A stretch of 64,000 bases of DNA from Myxococcus terminator_A (GTDB lineage: Bacteria > Myxococcota > Myxococcia > Myxococcales > Myxococcaceae), in assembly GCA_049194865.1 (NCBI GenBank), contig JBLZWL010000143.1, forward strand, positions 19,555 through 83,554, given 5' to 3'. How positions within the stretch are numbered: the first letter of the stretch is position 1; each line of letters begins with the position of its first letter. The notes below the pieces were generated by a model. It was not told where the DNA came from. It made no database searches and saw nothing but the letters and a program-made list of their open reading frames with translations. Both the position numbers and the translations under genes were made by a program. This document shows positions 27,584 through 36,398 of the stretch, one piece after another.

Positions 27584-29047
27584 TCACCGGGGCAGCCGCA
27601 CCGTGAAGGTCGTCCCACCCGACGCACTGGACTCCACCGTCACCTCGCCGCCATGGGCGAGCAGAATCTGTCGGGTGATGTACAGACCGAGCCCCAACCC
27701 CGAGTACCCCGCCGCCTCGTGCTGCACGGCCCGCGAGCCTCGACGCCATGCGGTGAAGATGTGCGGCAGCTCCTCCGGAGGAATCGGGGGCCCGCCGTTG
27801 TGGACGCGCAGCACCACTTCCCGCTCGCTCGCCTCGCCCCACATCCGCACAGGACTGTCCACAGGGCTGTACTTCAGCGCATTCGCCAGCAGGTTGCTGA
27901 ACGCCTGCTCCAGCCGGTCCAAATCCCACGCGCCGCACCCGTCACCCACCACCTCCAGCACCAGCATCCGACCGGGGTGGCTGGCGCGCATCTCCTCCAG
28001 CGTGCGACGCGCCACGTCGAAGACGTCGCAGTCCGAGGCCACCACCGGGACTCCGCCGCCCAGGCGCGAGCGCGCGAAGTCCAGCAGCTGGCGAATCATC
28101 CGGTCCATGCGGTCCGCGCTGGTGAGGATGCGCTCGGTGAGCGAGGACTGGCGCTCGTCCAGGTTGCCCTTGCGCTTGAGCTGCTGCGCGGACATGGACA
28201 TGGCGTTGAGCGGATTGCGCAGGTCATGCCCGAGCATCCCGATGAACTGCTCGCGGAACTCCTCTTCGCTGCGCTCCTCGGTGACATCCCTCGAGGTCGC
28301 CATCAGCGCGGCCACCTTGCCGTCACCGTCCAGCGTGGGGGACAGCGTGAAGTCGAAGTGCCGAGGCCCCTGGTCCGTCGACAGGGTGACGCCGCCGCGC
28401 TGGACCTGTCCGGTGCGCAGCGCCACCTCCATCAGCCGGATGAAAGGCGCGAGCGACGAGTCCTTCGCCTCCCGCACGCTCAGCGACTCGCCCGAGACGA
28501 GGACCTCGTGGCTGCCTCGCGCCGCATATGCCGCCTGGTTGGCGAACAGCAGACGTCCCGTCGCATCAAACAGCGCGATGGGGTCCGCGGCGGACGCCAT
28601 GGCCATGTCGAGCAACCGTCGCTGGCGCTCCACCTCTTGCGACAGCGCATGCACCTCGCGCTCGGCGCGGCGCAGGCGCAGCAGGGCGTGCACCTGGGCG
28701 ACCAGCTCCTCGGGGTCCACCGGGGCCACCAGGTAGCCGTCCGCGCCGTGCTCCAGGCCGTGCGCCCGGTCGCCCGGTCCCACCGCCTGTGCGGAGAGAT
28801 GCAGGACGAGCATGCCCCGGGTGCGGGGGGCCCGCTTCAGGCGCCGACAGACTTCCAGCCCGCTGATGTCCGGCAGCCGGACGTCCAGGATGGCCAGGTC
28901 GGTGTGCTCGTTCGCGAGGGCCAGGGCTTCGCCACCGGAGCTGGCGTCCACCACCTGGAAGCCCGCGAGCCCCAACACCCGGCTCGTGACATAGCGACTG
29001 GCGACATCATCATTGACGTTGAGGATGATCGGAGATGGAGGACTCAT
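27584..29047 (-). CDS. Receiver-PAS-histidine kinase hybrid
   Basis: A 487-residue cytosolic signalling protein. An N-terminal receiver domain (1-120) has acidic residues Asp13/Asp14 and phosphoacceptor Asp55 (LAILDVRLPD), but the usual Lys near residue 105 is Ala (LVAPVDPEEL). A short coiled coil (about 122-145) leads to a PAS domain (PIALFDATGRLLFANQAA). Next come the HisKA box FIGMLGHDLRNPLNAM and the ATPase domain with NLLANALKYSP (N box) and GYSGLGLGLYI (G box). ATG 29047 is chosen because the receiver starts there. No membrane segment is present. No response regulator gene is adjacent, so the partner is unknown; the gene diverges from the OASS-like gene. Confidence 0.9.
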   Translation of the reverse strand: MSPPSPIILNVNDDVASRYVTSRVLGLAGFQVVDASSGGEALALANEHTDLAILDVRLPDISGLEVCRRLKRAPRTRGMLVLHLSAQAVGPGDRAHGLEHGADGYLVAPVDPEELVAQVHALLRLRRAEREVHALSQEVERQRRLLDMAMASAADPIALFDATGRLLFANQAAYAARGSHEVLVSGESLSVREAKDSSLAPFIRLMEVALRTGQVQRGGVTLSTDQGPRHFDFTLSPTLDGDGKVAALMATSRDVTEERSEEEFREQFIGMLGHDLRNPLNAMSMSAQQLKRKGNLDERQSSLTERILTSADRMDRMIRQLLDFARSRLGGGVPVVASDCDVFDVARRTLEEMRASHPGRMLVLEVVGDGCGAWDLDRLEQAFSNLLANALKYSPVDSPVRMWGEASEREVVLRVHNGGPPIPPEELPHIFTAWRRGSRAVQHEAAGYSGLGLGLYITRQILLAHGGEVTVESSASGGTTFTVRLPR

Positions 29048-29221
29048 GTAGGACGGGGCAGAGGTGCTCCTTCGTACCCGCCGGAATCCGGCCGCGCCAC
29101 ATTCATCGCCATCCCCGGGTGCTTCCCTACAGGCCGGGCGGACAGCCCATGGAATCCCCGTCCGCCAGGAAGAAGCGCGGGACGCTAACGGCCGGGGGCG
29201 ATTCGCGATAGGGATGGCTTC

Positions 29222-30184
29222 ATGCGCCCTCCCTGTCGCCCGCTGCCCGCGGATGGCCGCTTTCTCCAGGCCATCGCTCCCACGCCTCTCGTCCCCGTCC
29301 GGCTGGACCCGGAGGGGCCCACCATCTGGTGCAAGCTGGAGTTCCTCAACCCCAGTGGCTCCACGAAGGACCGCATCGCGCGCTACATGTTGGAGAAGGC
29401 CTGGCGCCTGGGCGAGCTGCAGCCCGGCGGCGAGGTGGTGGAGGCGTCCAGCGGCTCGACGAGCATCGCGCTCGCGCTGGCCAGCGCGCAGATGGGCGTG
29501 CGCTTCACCGCGGTGATGCCCGAGGGGGTCACCGACGAGCGCGTCCTCACCATCCGCGCCTACGGCGGCGACGTGGTGCTGGTGCCGAGGGCGGAGGGCG
29601 TGCGTGGCGCCATCGCCAAGGCGGAGGAGATTGCCCGGGAGCGCAAGGCCTTCGCGCCCCGCCAGTTCGAGAACCCGGACAACGCCGAGGCGCACCGCGT
29701 GTGGACGGGGCAGGAGATCCTCTCCCAGATTCCGGGCGGGCTGGTGCACGGCGTGGTGAGCGGCGTGGGCACGGGCGGCACGGTGGTGGGCCTGTACCAG
29801 GCGTTCGCGGAAGCGGGCTGTCCGGTGACGGCCTTCATCGCGCGTCCCATCGCGGGGCTCGGCTGCGACATCGAATGTTGCAGCTTCAGTCCGCGCGTGC
29901 CCGGCGTCGTCGACGGCATGTCCAAGCTGTACCGCGACTCGGACATGCCGGGGCGCGTGGAGCTGGACGTGTCGGACGAGGAGGCCATGTGCACCGCGCG
30001 CGCCCTCATCCGCCGAGGCTTCCCCGTGGGTCCGTCCTCCGGCCTCAACTACGTGGCGGCCGTGGAGGCCTCGCGGCGACTGGGTCCCGGCGCGCAGGTG
30101 GTGACGGTGTTCCCGGACCGGATGGAGCGCTACTTCTCCACCGAGCTGATTCTGGGCCGGCCCGCGCCCGTGCGCGTCGCCTGA
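29222..30184 (+). CDS. Cysteine synthase/CBS-family PLP enzyme
   Basis: A 320-residue fold-type II PLP enzyme related to O-acetylserine sulfhydrylase and cystathionine beta-synthase. The Schiff-base Lys is in NPSGSTKDRIARYM (near residue 49), the substrate Ser/Thr loop is EASSGSTSIALA, and the phosphate loop is GVGTGGTVVG. It differs from the canonical CysK further along (61196-62164) by EASSGST in place of EPTSGNT and by no CysE-binding features being evident, so it may use another beta-substituted amino acid. A GC hairpin follows its stop. Confidence 0.8.
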   Translation: MRPPCRPLPADGRFLQAIAPTPLVPVRLDPEGPTIWCKLEFLNPSGSTKDRIARYMLEKAWRLGELQPGGEVVEASSGSTSIALALASAQMGVRFTAVMPEGVTDERVLTIRAYGGDVVLVPRAEGVRGAIAKAEEIARERKAFAPRQFENPDNAEAHRVWTGQEILSQIPGGLVHGVVSGVGTGGTVVGLYQAFAEAGCPVTAFIARPIAGLGCDIECCSFSPRVPGVVDGMSKLYRDSDMPGRVELDVSDEEAMCTARALIRRGFPVGPSSGLNYVAAVEASRRLGPGAQVVTVFPDRMERYFSTELILGRPAPVRVA

Positions 30185-30200
30185 CGCACACTCACGAAGA

Positions 30201-30225
30201 GCCGGCGGGACGACACTCCGCCGGC
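30201..30225 (+). terminator. GC-rich hairpin after the OASS-like gene
   Basis: Perfect 8-bp arms, GCCGGCGG and CCGCCGGC, flank a 9-nt loop, starting 17 nt after the stop at 30184. There is no T-run afterwards, so it is a terminator candidate rather than a certain one. Confidence 0.5.
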
Positions 30226-30305
30226 CCTCGCGGACGAGCAGGCACTCCCTCATCCGGTGCCTGGTTCACGCTGAGCGTGCATCCACGTGCGCACCGTCCG
30301 GGGTC

Positions 30306-30641
30306 ATGCTAGAAGCCCGCTTCGTGCTCACACGCATCTGGCTGTGCCTCAGCCTGTTGCTGTTCGCCCCGACGGAAGGTGGCCTGTGGATGGCCATCGC
30401 CGACGCGACGGAGACCGTGTGCGCGCAGCGTTGCCCGGATGACGATGCGAGCGGTCAGTGCGCGCCGGACTGCACGGACTGCACCTGCTGCGGCCATGTG
30501 CGCTCCATCGCCGCACCCGTCTCCCCTCCTTCGCTGCTCCTGGAAGCACCTCGGCCGCGTCTCGTCCTTCAGGATGAAGATGCGCCTGCCTCCGCGGACC
30601 TGGACGACATCCTCCACGTCCCCAAAGCCCTCCTCGCCTGA
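30306..30641 (+). CDS. Small exported Cys-rich protein upstream of the efflux operon
   Basis: A 111-residue protein with a signal peptide (IWLCLSLLLFAPTEG) and a compact Cys cluster at about residues 39-63: VCAQRCPDD, QCAPDCTDCTCCGH, eight Cys plus a His in 25 residues. The rest is low-complexity Pro/Asp. Such a cluster could bind soft metals such as copper or cadmium. The position 107 nt before the tolC-adaptor-RND genes, same strand, suggests a periplasmic metal chaperone or sensor for that pump. No family was recognised. GTG 30324 is an alternative start. Confidence 0.6.
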   Translation: MLEARFVLTRIWLCLSLLLFAPTEGGLWMAIADATETVCAQRCPDDDASGQCAPDCTDCTCCGHVRSIAAPVSPPSLLLEAPRPRLVLQDEDAPASADLDDILHVPKALLA

Positions 30642-30748
30642 GGCTGCGTCCGTTTCTTCGCGCGAGCGACTCCAGGTGAGGTGCGTCCACGGTCATACCG
30701 GGACACCTCGCGTCTGACGCTCGCTTCCCTTTCGCGAGGTCTTCTTCC

Positions 30749-31978
30749 GTGTTCAATCCTTCCGCGACGGTGGCCCTTGGGCTCACCGCCGCCCTGGTCT
30801 GGCCCTGCGCCAGCACCGCTTCACCTTCCGAGCTGTCCTTCCAACAAGCGCTCGCTTTGGCCCGCGAGCGCGCTCCCGCGTTGCTGGACGCAGCGGGCCG
30901 CGTCGCCGAGGCCCAGGGGGCCGTCGCCGGCGCGTCACCCTGGCTGCGTGGCAACCCCACCCTCAACGCCGAAGTGGGCCCGCGCAGGCTCGATGATGGC
31001 ACCCGAGGCCTGCAGCTCTCACTCGGGCTCGCGCAGCCCTTCGAGCTGGGCGGCAAGCAGGGCGCCCGCAGGGAGTCCGCGCGCGCGGGCCTCGCGCGGG
31101 AAGGCGCCGAACAGCAGGACGCCGAGCGGCGGGTGCTCGGCGAAGTGGCCGCGTCATTCCTTCGCGCGCTGTATGCCCGGGAGTTCTCCCGGCTGATGCA
31201 CGACACGGAGGAGGCCGCGCGCAACATGGCCAGCTCCGCGAGCAAGCGCTTCGAGGCGGGCGACGTGCCCGTGGTGGACGTCAACGTGGCGCGCGTGGCG
31301 CAGGCCCGGGCCCATGCGGCCGTCGTCGTGGCCGAAGGCGAGGAGGAGGCGTTGCTCAGCGAGCTGCGCGCCTGGCTCGGCCTGCCCCTCCAGGAGCCCC
31401 TCGCGGTGCGTGGCGCGCTCCGGGAGCTCTCCTCCCTGCCGGTGGCGAAGCCCACCAGCGACTCAGAGCGCGCGGATGTCCGCGCCCTGGAATCGGCGGT
31501 CGCCCAGGCCGAGGCGGAGCTGCGGTTGGGACGCACGGAGGCACTGCCCGACCTGAGCGTGGGCGTACGCTACGAGAAGGAGGTGGATGAGACGGCGTGG
31601 CTCGGCACCCTCAGCGTGCCGCTGCCCGTGTTCTCCCGGGGCCAGGAAGCGAAGGTGACGGGAGAGGCTCGCGTGCGACGGCTGCGCACCCTGTTGGAGG
31701 CCGCTCGCCGCACGCGCGACGCCCAGGTGGAAGCCGCACGCATCCGCGACACCCGGCGTCAGCAGGCGCTGGAGGTGCTGGAGCGCGAGGCCCTGCCGCT
31801 GTTGGACGAGAACGAGTCGCTGGCGCGCAGGTCCTACGAAGCCGGGGAGATGGACCTCGCGGGGTTGCTCCTCGTCCGCCGTGAAACGCTCGAGACGCGC
31901 GTGGCGCTGCTCGACAGTCACCTCCAGGCCGCGCTCGCTCGCGTGCAGCTCGCCGTCGAGACAGGAGTCCTGCCATGA
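30749..31978 (+). CDS. TolC-family outer-membrane efflux protein (CusC-like)
   Basis: A 409-residue exported protein with GTG start and signal peptide ending ASTASPSELS. Two similar helical-hairpin halves with long heptad coiled coils (ALALARERAPALLDAAGRVAEA, VQLAVETG at the end) and beta segments LGLAQPFELGGKQ and LSVPLPVFSRGQEA are typical of outer-membrane factors of heavy-metal pumps. Stop overlaps the next gene as ATGA. It forms the exit duct of the tripartite pump with the next two genes. Confidence 0.88.
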   Translation: MFNPSATVALGLTAALVWPCASTASPSELSFQQALALARERAPALLDAAGRVAEAQGAVAGASPWLRGNPTLNAEVGPRRLDDGTRGLQLSLGLAQPFELGGKQGARRESARAGLAREGAEQQDAERRVLGEVAASFLRALYAREFSRLMHDTEEAARNMASSASKRFEAGDVPVVDVNVARVAQARAHAAVVVAEGEEEALLSELRAWLGLPLQEPLAVRGALRELSSLPVAKPTSDSERADVRALESAVAQAEAELRLGRTEALPDLSVGVRYEKEVDETAWLGTLSVPLPVFSRGQEAKVTGEARVRRLRTLLEAARRTRDAQVEAARIRDTRRQQALEVLEREALPLLDENESLARRSYEAGEMDLAGLLLVRRETLETRVALLDSHLQAALARVQLAVETGVLP

Positions 31979-33168
31979 AGCCCTCTCATCTCCTCCTGTC
32001 CGCCCTCGTCCTGCTGTCCGCCTGCAAGTCCGAGAAGCCGGCGCACGAAGACGAGCACGCGCACGAAGAAGGCGCCGAACCCAAGGGACATGACGAGGGA
32101 CACGACGAGTCCCACGTCCACATCGCGCCGGAGATGCTGCGTGACTTGCGCGTCACCACCGCGCCCGCGTCGGCGAGGCCCGGTGGCGAGAGCGTCACCG
32201 CGCTGGGCGAGCTGATGTTCAGCGAGGACGCCTACGCGGAGGTGGCGTCTCCCATCTCCGCCCGGGTGGGCACCGTCTTCGTCACCACCGGCCAGGAGGT
32301 GAAGGAGGGCGAGAAGCTGGCGGAGCTGCGCAGCCCCGAGTTGGGCAAGGCCCGCGCCGCGCTCCAGTCCTCGAAGGCCCGCGCCACCGCCGCCAGGCAG
32401 ACGGCCGAGCGCAAGCGCGCGCTCGCCGCGGAGCGCATCGTCGCGCAGAAGGACGTGCAGGCCGCGGAGGTGGAGGCCGCGGGCGCCGAGGCGGAGGTCG
32501 CCGCCGCCCGCGCGGAGCTGGCTGCCCTGGGCGCGAGCGAAGAGGACTTGCGTCAGGGCGCGGGCACCCCGGGCTTCATCCTGCGCTCGCCCATCCAGGG
32601 CACCGTCATCGAGCGTGACGCGAGGATGGGGCAGATGGCGGACGCCGAGCATCCCCTCTTCCGCATCGGCGACTTGGGCTCGCTGTGGCTCATCGTCCAC
32701 GCCTTCGAGCGCGACGCGGTGCGCATCCAGAAGGACGCCGAGGCGCGCGTCACCTTCGCCGCCTTCCCGGGCAAGGAGCTGACCGCGCGGGTGGGGCACG
32801 TGGGGCAGCGCGTGGATGCCGCCTCGCGCACCATCCCCGTGCGGCTGGTGCTGGAGAACCGCGAGGGCCTGCTCAAGCCGGGCATGTCCGCCACCGCGTC
32901 CATTCCGCTCGGCAGCCCGGATGGGACCATCACCACCGTGCCCGCCGCATCGCTCCAGCGACTGGAGAACGGCTGGGTGGCCTTCCTGCCCACCGGAGAG
33001 CGCGGCTCCTTCGAGCGGCGCGAGGTGGGGCGAGGCCGCACGCTGGGAGACCACGTGGAGGTGCTCTCCGGCTTGAAGGTCGGCGAGCAGGTGGTGGTGG
33101 ACGGCGCCTTCCTCCTCAAGGCGGAAGTCGAGAAGTCCGCCGGCGGAGGTGCCGAACATGGCCACTGA
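31975..33168 (+). CDS. Metal-efflux RND periplasmic adaptor (CusB/CzcB-like) lipoprotein
   Basis: A 397-residue lipoprotein (LLLSALVLLSAC). A His/Glu/Asp-rich mature N-terminus (residues 22-48, including HEDEHAHEE, GHDEGHDESHVH) is likely metal-binding. The lipoyl halves (ISARVGTVFVTTGQEVKEGE and LRSPIQGTVIERDARMGQ) enclose an Ala-rich helical hairpin, followed by a beta-barrel (IGDLGSLWLIVHAFE) and membrane-proximal domain. It links the RND pump to the TolC-like duct. The start overlaps the previous stop by 4 nt and its end overlaps the RND gene. Confidence 0.9.
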   Translation: MKPSHLLLSALVLLSACKSEKPAHEDEHAHEEGAEPKGHDEGHDESHVHIAPEMLRDLRVTTAPASARPGGESVTALGELMFSEDAYAEVASPISARVGTVFVTTGQEVKEGEKLAELRSPELGKARAALQSSKARATAARQTAERKRALAAERIVAQKDVQAAEVEAAGAEAEVAAARAELAALGASEEDLRQGAGTPGFILRSPIQGTVIERDARMGQMADAEHPLFRIGDLGSLWLIVHAFERDAVRIQKDAEARVTFAAFPGKELTARVGHVGQRVDAASRTIPVRLVLENREGLLKPGMSATASIPLGSPDGTITTVPAASLQRLENGWVAFLPTGERGSFERREVGRGRTLGDHVEVLSGLKVGEQVVVDGAFLLKAEVEKSAGGGAEHGH

Positions 33169-36100
33169 GCCCGCGTCTTCCCCGGTGGCGCGCGTGCTGC
33201 GCGCCTCCTTCGCGCGCCCCGGCCTCACCGTGGTGCTGGCCCTGGCGCTGTCCGCGTTCGGCGCGGTGGCGCTCCATGGGCTTCGCCGCGACGTCTTCCC
33301 GGACCTGTCCGCGCCCATCTTCAACGTCATCGTCCAGAACGCCGCCATGGGCGCGGAGGAGCTGGAGACGGCGGTGGCCATTCCCATGGAGGTGGCGCTG
33401 GCGGGCCTGCCCGACGTGCGCCGCATCCGCTCCACGTCGCAGCTGGGCGTCACGCAAGTCACCGTGGAGTTCGAGCCGGACGCGGACTACTTCCGCAGCC
33501 GTCAGTACGTCGCCGAGCGCGTGGCCCAGGCCCAGGGCGAGCTGCCACCCGGCACGGACGCGCCCCTCGTCTCCAGCCTCACCGGCCGGCTCAATGAAGT
33601 CTTCGAGTTCACCCTCGAGGCGGAGCCCGGCGCGGCGGACCTCATGGCGCTGCGAGATCTGGCCGAGTTCGAGGTGAAGAACCGGCTGCTCGCCGTGCCC
33701 GGTGTCGCGGGCGTGGAGCGACTGGGCGGCTACCTGCGGCAGTTCCAGGTGCTGCTGGACCCCGACCAGATGGTGGCGCGCGGCATCAGCCTCAACGAGG
33801 TGGAGCACGCGCTGGAGGGCGCCAACCTCAACGCGTCCGGCGGCTTCGTGGTGCAGGGCCCCATGGAGTGGACGGTGCGAGCGATTGGACGCGCGGAGAC
33901 GGTGGAGGACCTGAACAGCACGGTGGTGGCGCTGCGCGCGGGCACGCCCGTGTTGCTGGCGGACGTGGCCGACGTGCGCGAGGGCCCCGCGCTGCGCCGG
34001 GGAATCGCGCACCGCCTCAAGGGCGAGGTGGTGAGCTGCCGCGTCATCAAGCAGTTCGGCGCGGACACGCAGCGGGTGGCGGCGGGCGTGCGCGAGGCGC
34101 TCAAGGAGCTGGAGCAGTCCATGCCCAAGGGCGTGCAGCTGCGCGTCGTCTATGACCAGTCGGAGCTGGTGGACGAGGCGCTGGGCGGAGTCAGCCGGGC
34201 CATCCTGCTGGGCGCGCTGCTGGTGGTGCTGGTGCTGTTCGCGCTCTTGGGAGACTGGCGCGCCGCGCTCATCGTCACCCTCACCCTGCCCCTGTCGCTG
34301 GCCCTGGCGGGAATCCTCCTGAAGGCCGCTGGCATCGGCATCAACACCATGACGTTGGGCGGGCTCGCCATCGCCGTGGGCCTGTTGGTGGACGCGGCCA
34401 TCATCGTCACCGAGAACATCATCCACGACCTGCGAGAAGGCGCGGGCCGCAGGTCCGTGCGCGACGAGGCGCTGGCCGCGTCGCTGGAGGTGGGGCGCCC
34501 CATCGCCTTCGCCACCCTCATCGTCGTGTCCGTGTTCATCCCGCTGTTCGCCATGACGGGCATCGAGGGGCGCATGTACCAGCCGCTCGCCGCCGCGGTG
34601 GTGGCGTGTCTGGCCGCGTCGCTGGCGCTGGCGCTCACGCTGGTGCCCGTGGCCTCCGCGCTGCTGCTCAAGGCCCCGCGTCCGGGACAGCCCGAGGACG
34701 TGTGGCTCATCCGCAAGCTCAAGTCGGCCTACGCGCCGATGCTGGACACCTGCATGCGCAGGGCGGGCCTCGTGCGACTGGTGGCGCTCGCCATCACCGT
34801 GCCGGCGCTGGGCCTTGCCTTCGCGGTGGGCAGTGACTTCATGCCCCGCCTCGACGAAGGCGCCTTCCTCCTCCAGACGGTGCTGCCCCCCGAGGCGTCA
34901 CTCGAGGAGGTGGACCGTCTCAACCACCTGGTGGAGGACGTGCTGCTCGGCTTCCCGGAAGTGGAAGACGTCGTGCGGCGCACCGGCCGCGCGGAGCGCA
35001 CGGAGGACCCGATGCCTCACACGGTGTCGGACGTGCTCGTCGTGCTCAAGAAAGACAGGGGCAGGAGCCTGGAGAAGCTGGAGGCGGACCTGCGCGTCGC
35101 CGTGGCGCGAGTGCCCGGCGTCACCACGCTCTTCACCACGCCGCTGGGCATGCGCATCGACGAGGGCCTGGGCGGCAGTCCCGCGGACCTGTCCGTGCGC
35201 ATCTTCGGGCCGGAGCTGGAGACGCTCGCCACGTTGGGAGAGCGGGCGCGCGCCATCCTCGCCAAGGTGGACGGCGTGGAGGACCTGCGGGTGGAGAAGC
35301 TCAGCGGCCTGCCGCAGCTTCGCATCACCGTGAATCGCGCCGCGGTGGCGAGGGTGGGACTCACGCCCGGCGACGTCATCCGCGCGGTGCGCGTGGGATT
35401 GGTGGGCGAGGAGTCCTCGCAGGTGTGGAAGGGCCAGCGACGGCACGACCTGGTGCTGCGGCTGGCGGACCACAAGCGGGGAGACCTCCAGGCGCTGCGC
35501 AACCTCCTGGTGGACGGACATGACGGCACGCGAATCCCCCTGAGTCAGCTCGCGACCATCGAGGAGACCTTCGGCGCGGGCAGCGTGCGTCGCGAGGCCG
35601 GCAGTCGTCGACTCGCGGTGGAGGCCAGCGTGTCAGGCCGGGACTTGGGCAGCACCGCGGCCGAGGTGCGCGAGCGACTGGCCGCCGAGCTGAAGCTGCC
35701 CACCGGTTACTTCCTCGACGTGGGCGGGCGCGTGGAGAGTCAGCAACGCGCCGCGCAGTCGCTGGCCATGGCCATCGCCATCGCCATCCTCGCGGTCTTC
35801 ATCCTGCTGTACCTGGCGCTGGACTCGGTGGCGGAGGCGCTCGTCATTCTCGCCACACTGCCAGATGCCTTTGTCGGCGGAATCCTCGCGCTGCTCATCG
35901 CCGGCGAGACGTGGAACGTCTCCAGCCTCGTGGGGCTCATCGGCCTGTTCGGCATCGCCGTGCAGAACGGTCTGGTGCTGGTCTCACAGACCAAGGACCT
36001 GCTCGCGCGCGGCCTGCCCTTCGACGCGGCCATCCGTCAGGCGAGCTTGGGTCGCGTCCGACCCAAGCTGATGACCGCGGCCACGGCCATCCTCGGCCTG

Positions 36101-36289
36101 CTGCCGCTGCTCGTGCTGCCTCTGAATGGGACGGAAATCGAGCGGCCTCTCGCCGTGGTCATGGTGGGCGGACTGGTGACCTCCACCTTGTTCACCCTGC
36201 TGGTGCTTCCCACTTTCTATGCATTCGTTCATGGGGTGAGAGAGCGATTCCGTCAGCGTGCGATCACACACAGGTCCACTGTTATCTGA
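33158..36289 (+). CDS. Heavy-metal RND efflux pump (CusA/CzcA family), system 1
   Basis: A 1043-residue inner-membrane proton antiporter with 12 expected transmembrane helices and two large periplasmic loops. RND landmarks: RRDVFPDLSAP near the N-terminus, IPMEVALAGLPDVRRIRS, and helix-4 proton relay AIAVGLLVDAAIIVTEN, which lacks the DFG of classical CzcA and is closer to Cus-like forms. The second half repeats GSDFMPRLDEGAFL, LPTGYFLDVGGRVESQ and FGIAVQNGLVLV. ATG 33158 is preferred over GTG 33149 because GGAGG sits nine bases upstream. It overlaps the adaptor gene by 11 nt. The exact metal is not readable; copper or silver is suggested by context only. Confidence 0.9.
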   Translation: MATEPASSPVARVLRASFARPGLTVVLALALSAFGAVALHGLRRDVFPDLSAPIFNVIVQNAAMGAEELETAVAIPMEVALAGLPDVRRIRSTSQLGVTQVTVEFEPDADYFRSRQYVAERVAQAQGELPPGTDAPLVSSLTGRLNEVFEFTLEAEPGAADLMALRDLAEFEVKNRLLAVPGVAGVERLGGYLRQFQVLLDPDQMVARGISLNEVEHALEGANLNASGGFVVQGPMEWTVRAIGRAETVEDLNSTVVALRAGTPVLLADVADVREGPALRRGIAHRLKGEVVSCRVIKQFGADTQRVAAGVREALKELEQSMPKGVQLRVVYDQSELVDEALGGVSRAILLGALLVVLVLFALLGDWRAALIVTLTLPLSLALAGILLKAAGIGINTMTLGGLAIAVGLLVDAAIIVTENIIHDLREGAGRRSVRDEALAASLEVGRPIAFATLIVVSVFIPLFAMTGIEGRMYQPLAAAVVACLAASLALALTLVPVASALLLKAPRPGQPEDVWLIRKLKSAYAPMLDTCMRRAGLVRLVALAITVPALGLAFAVGSDFMPRLDEGAFLLQTVLPPEASLEEVDRLNHLVEDVLLGFPEVEDVVRRTGRAERTEDPMPHTVSDVLVVLKKDRGRSLEKLEADLRVAVARVPGVTTLFTTPLGMRIDEGLGGSPADLSVRIFGPELETLATLGERARAILAKVDGVEDLRVEKLSGLPQLRITVNRAAVARVGLTPGDVIRAVRVGLVGEESSQVWKGQRRHDLVLRLADHKRGDLQALRNLLVDGHDGTRIPLSQLATIEETFGAGSVRREAGSRRLAVEASVSGRDLGSTAAEVRERLAAELKLPTGYFLDVGGRVESQQRAAQSLAMAIAIAILAVFILLYLALDSVAEALVILATLPDAFVGGILALLIAGETWNVSSLVGLIGLFGIAVQNGLVLVSQTKDLLARGLPFDAAIRQASLGRVRPKLMTAATAILGLLPLLVLPLNGTEIERPLAVVMVGGLVTSTLFTLLVLPTFYAFVHGVRERFRQRAITHRSTVI

Positions 36290-36311
36290 GTGTTACCTGA
36301 GAGACGGGGAA

Positions 36312-36354
36312 GGTGTTCCAGGCTTTGGATCGGCAACATTCAGCCTGGAGCACC
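36312..36354 (+). terminator. Long inverted repeat after the efflux operon
   Basis: Arms of 13 nt (GGTGTTCCAGGCT and AGCCTGGAGCACC, one G-T pair) are separated by 17 nt, 22 nt after the RND stop. TTTTCCCC follows about 14 nt later. It probably ends the efflux transcript before the amidase gene. Confidence 0.5.
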
Positions 36355-36398
36355 GACAATCCCGTGATTTTCCCCTATTCCACACGTCGGGGCCTCTC

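Noticed and set aside
27029..29188. 719-codon plus-strand frame across the DUF2378 and kinase genes
   Set aside because: Antisense to a well-supported kinase; composition is that of a shadow.
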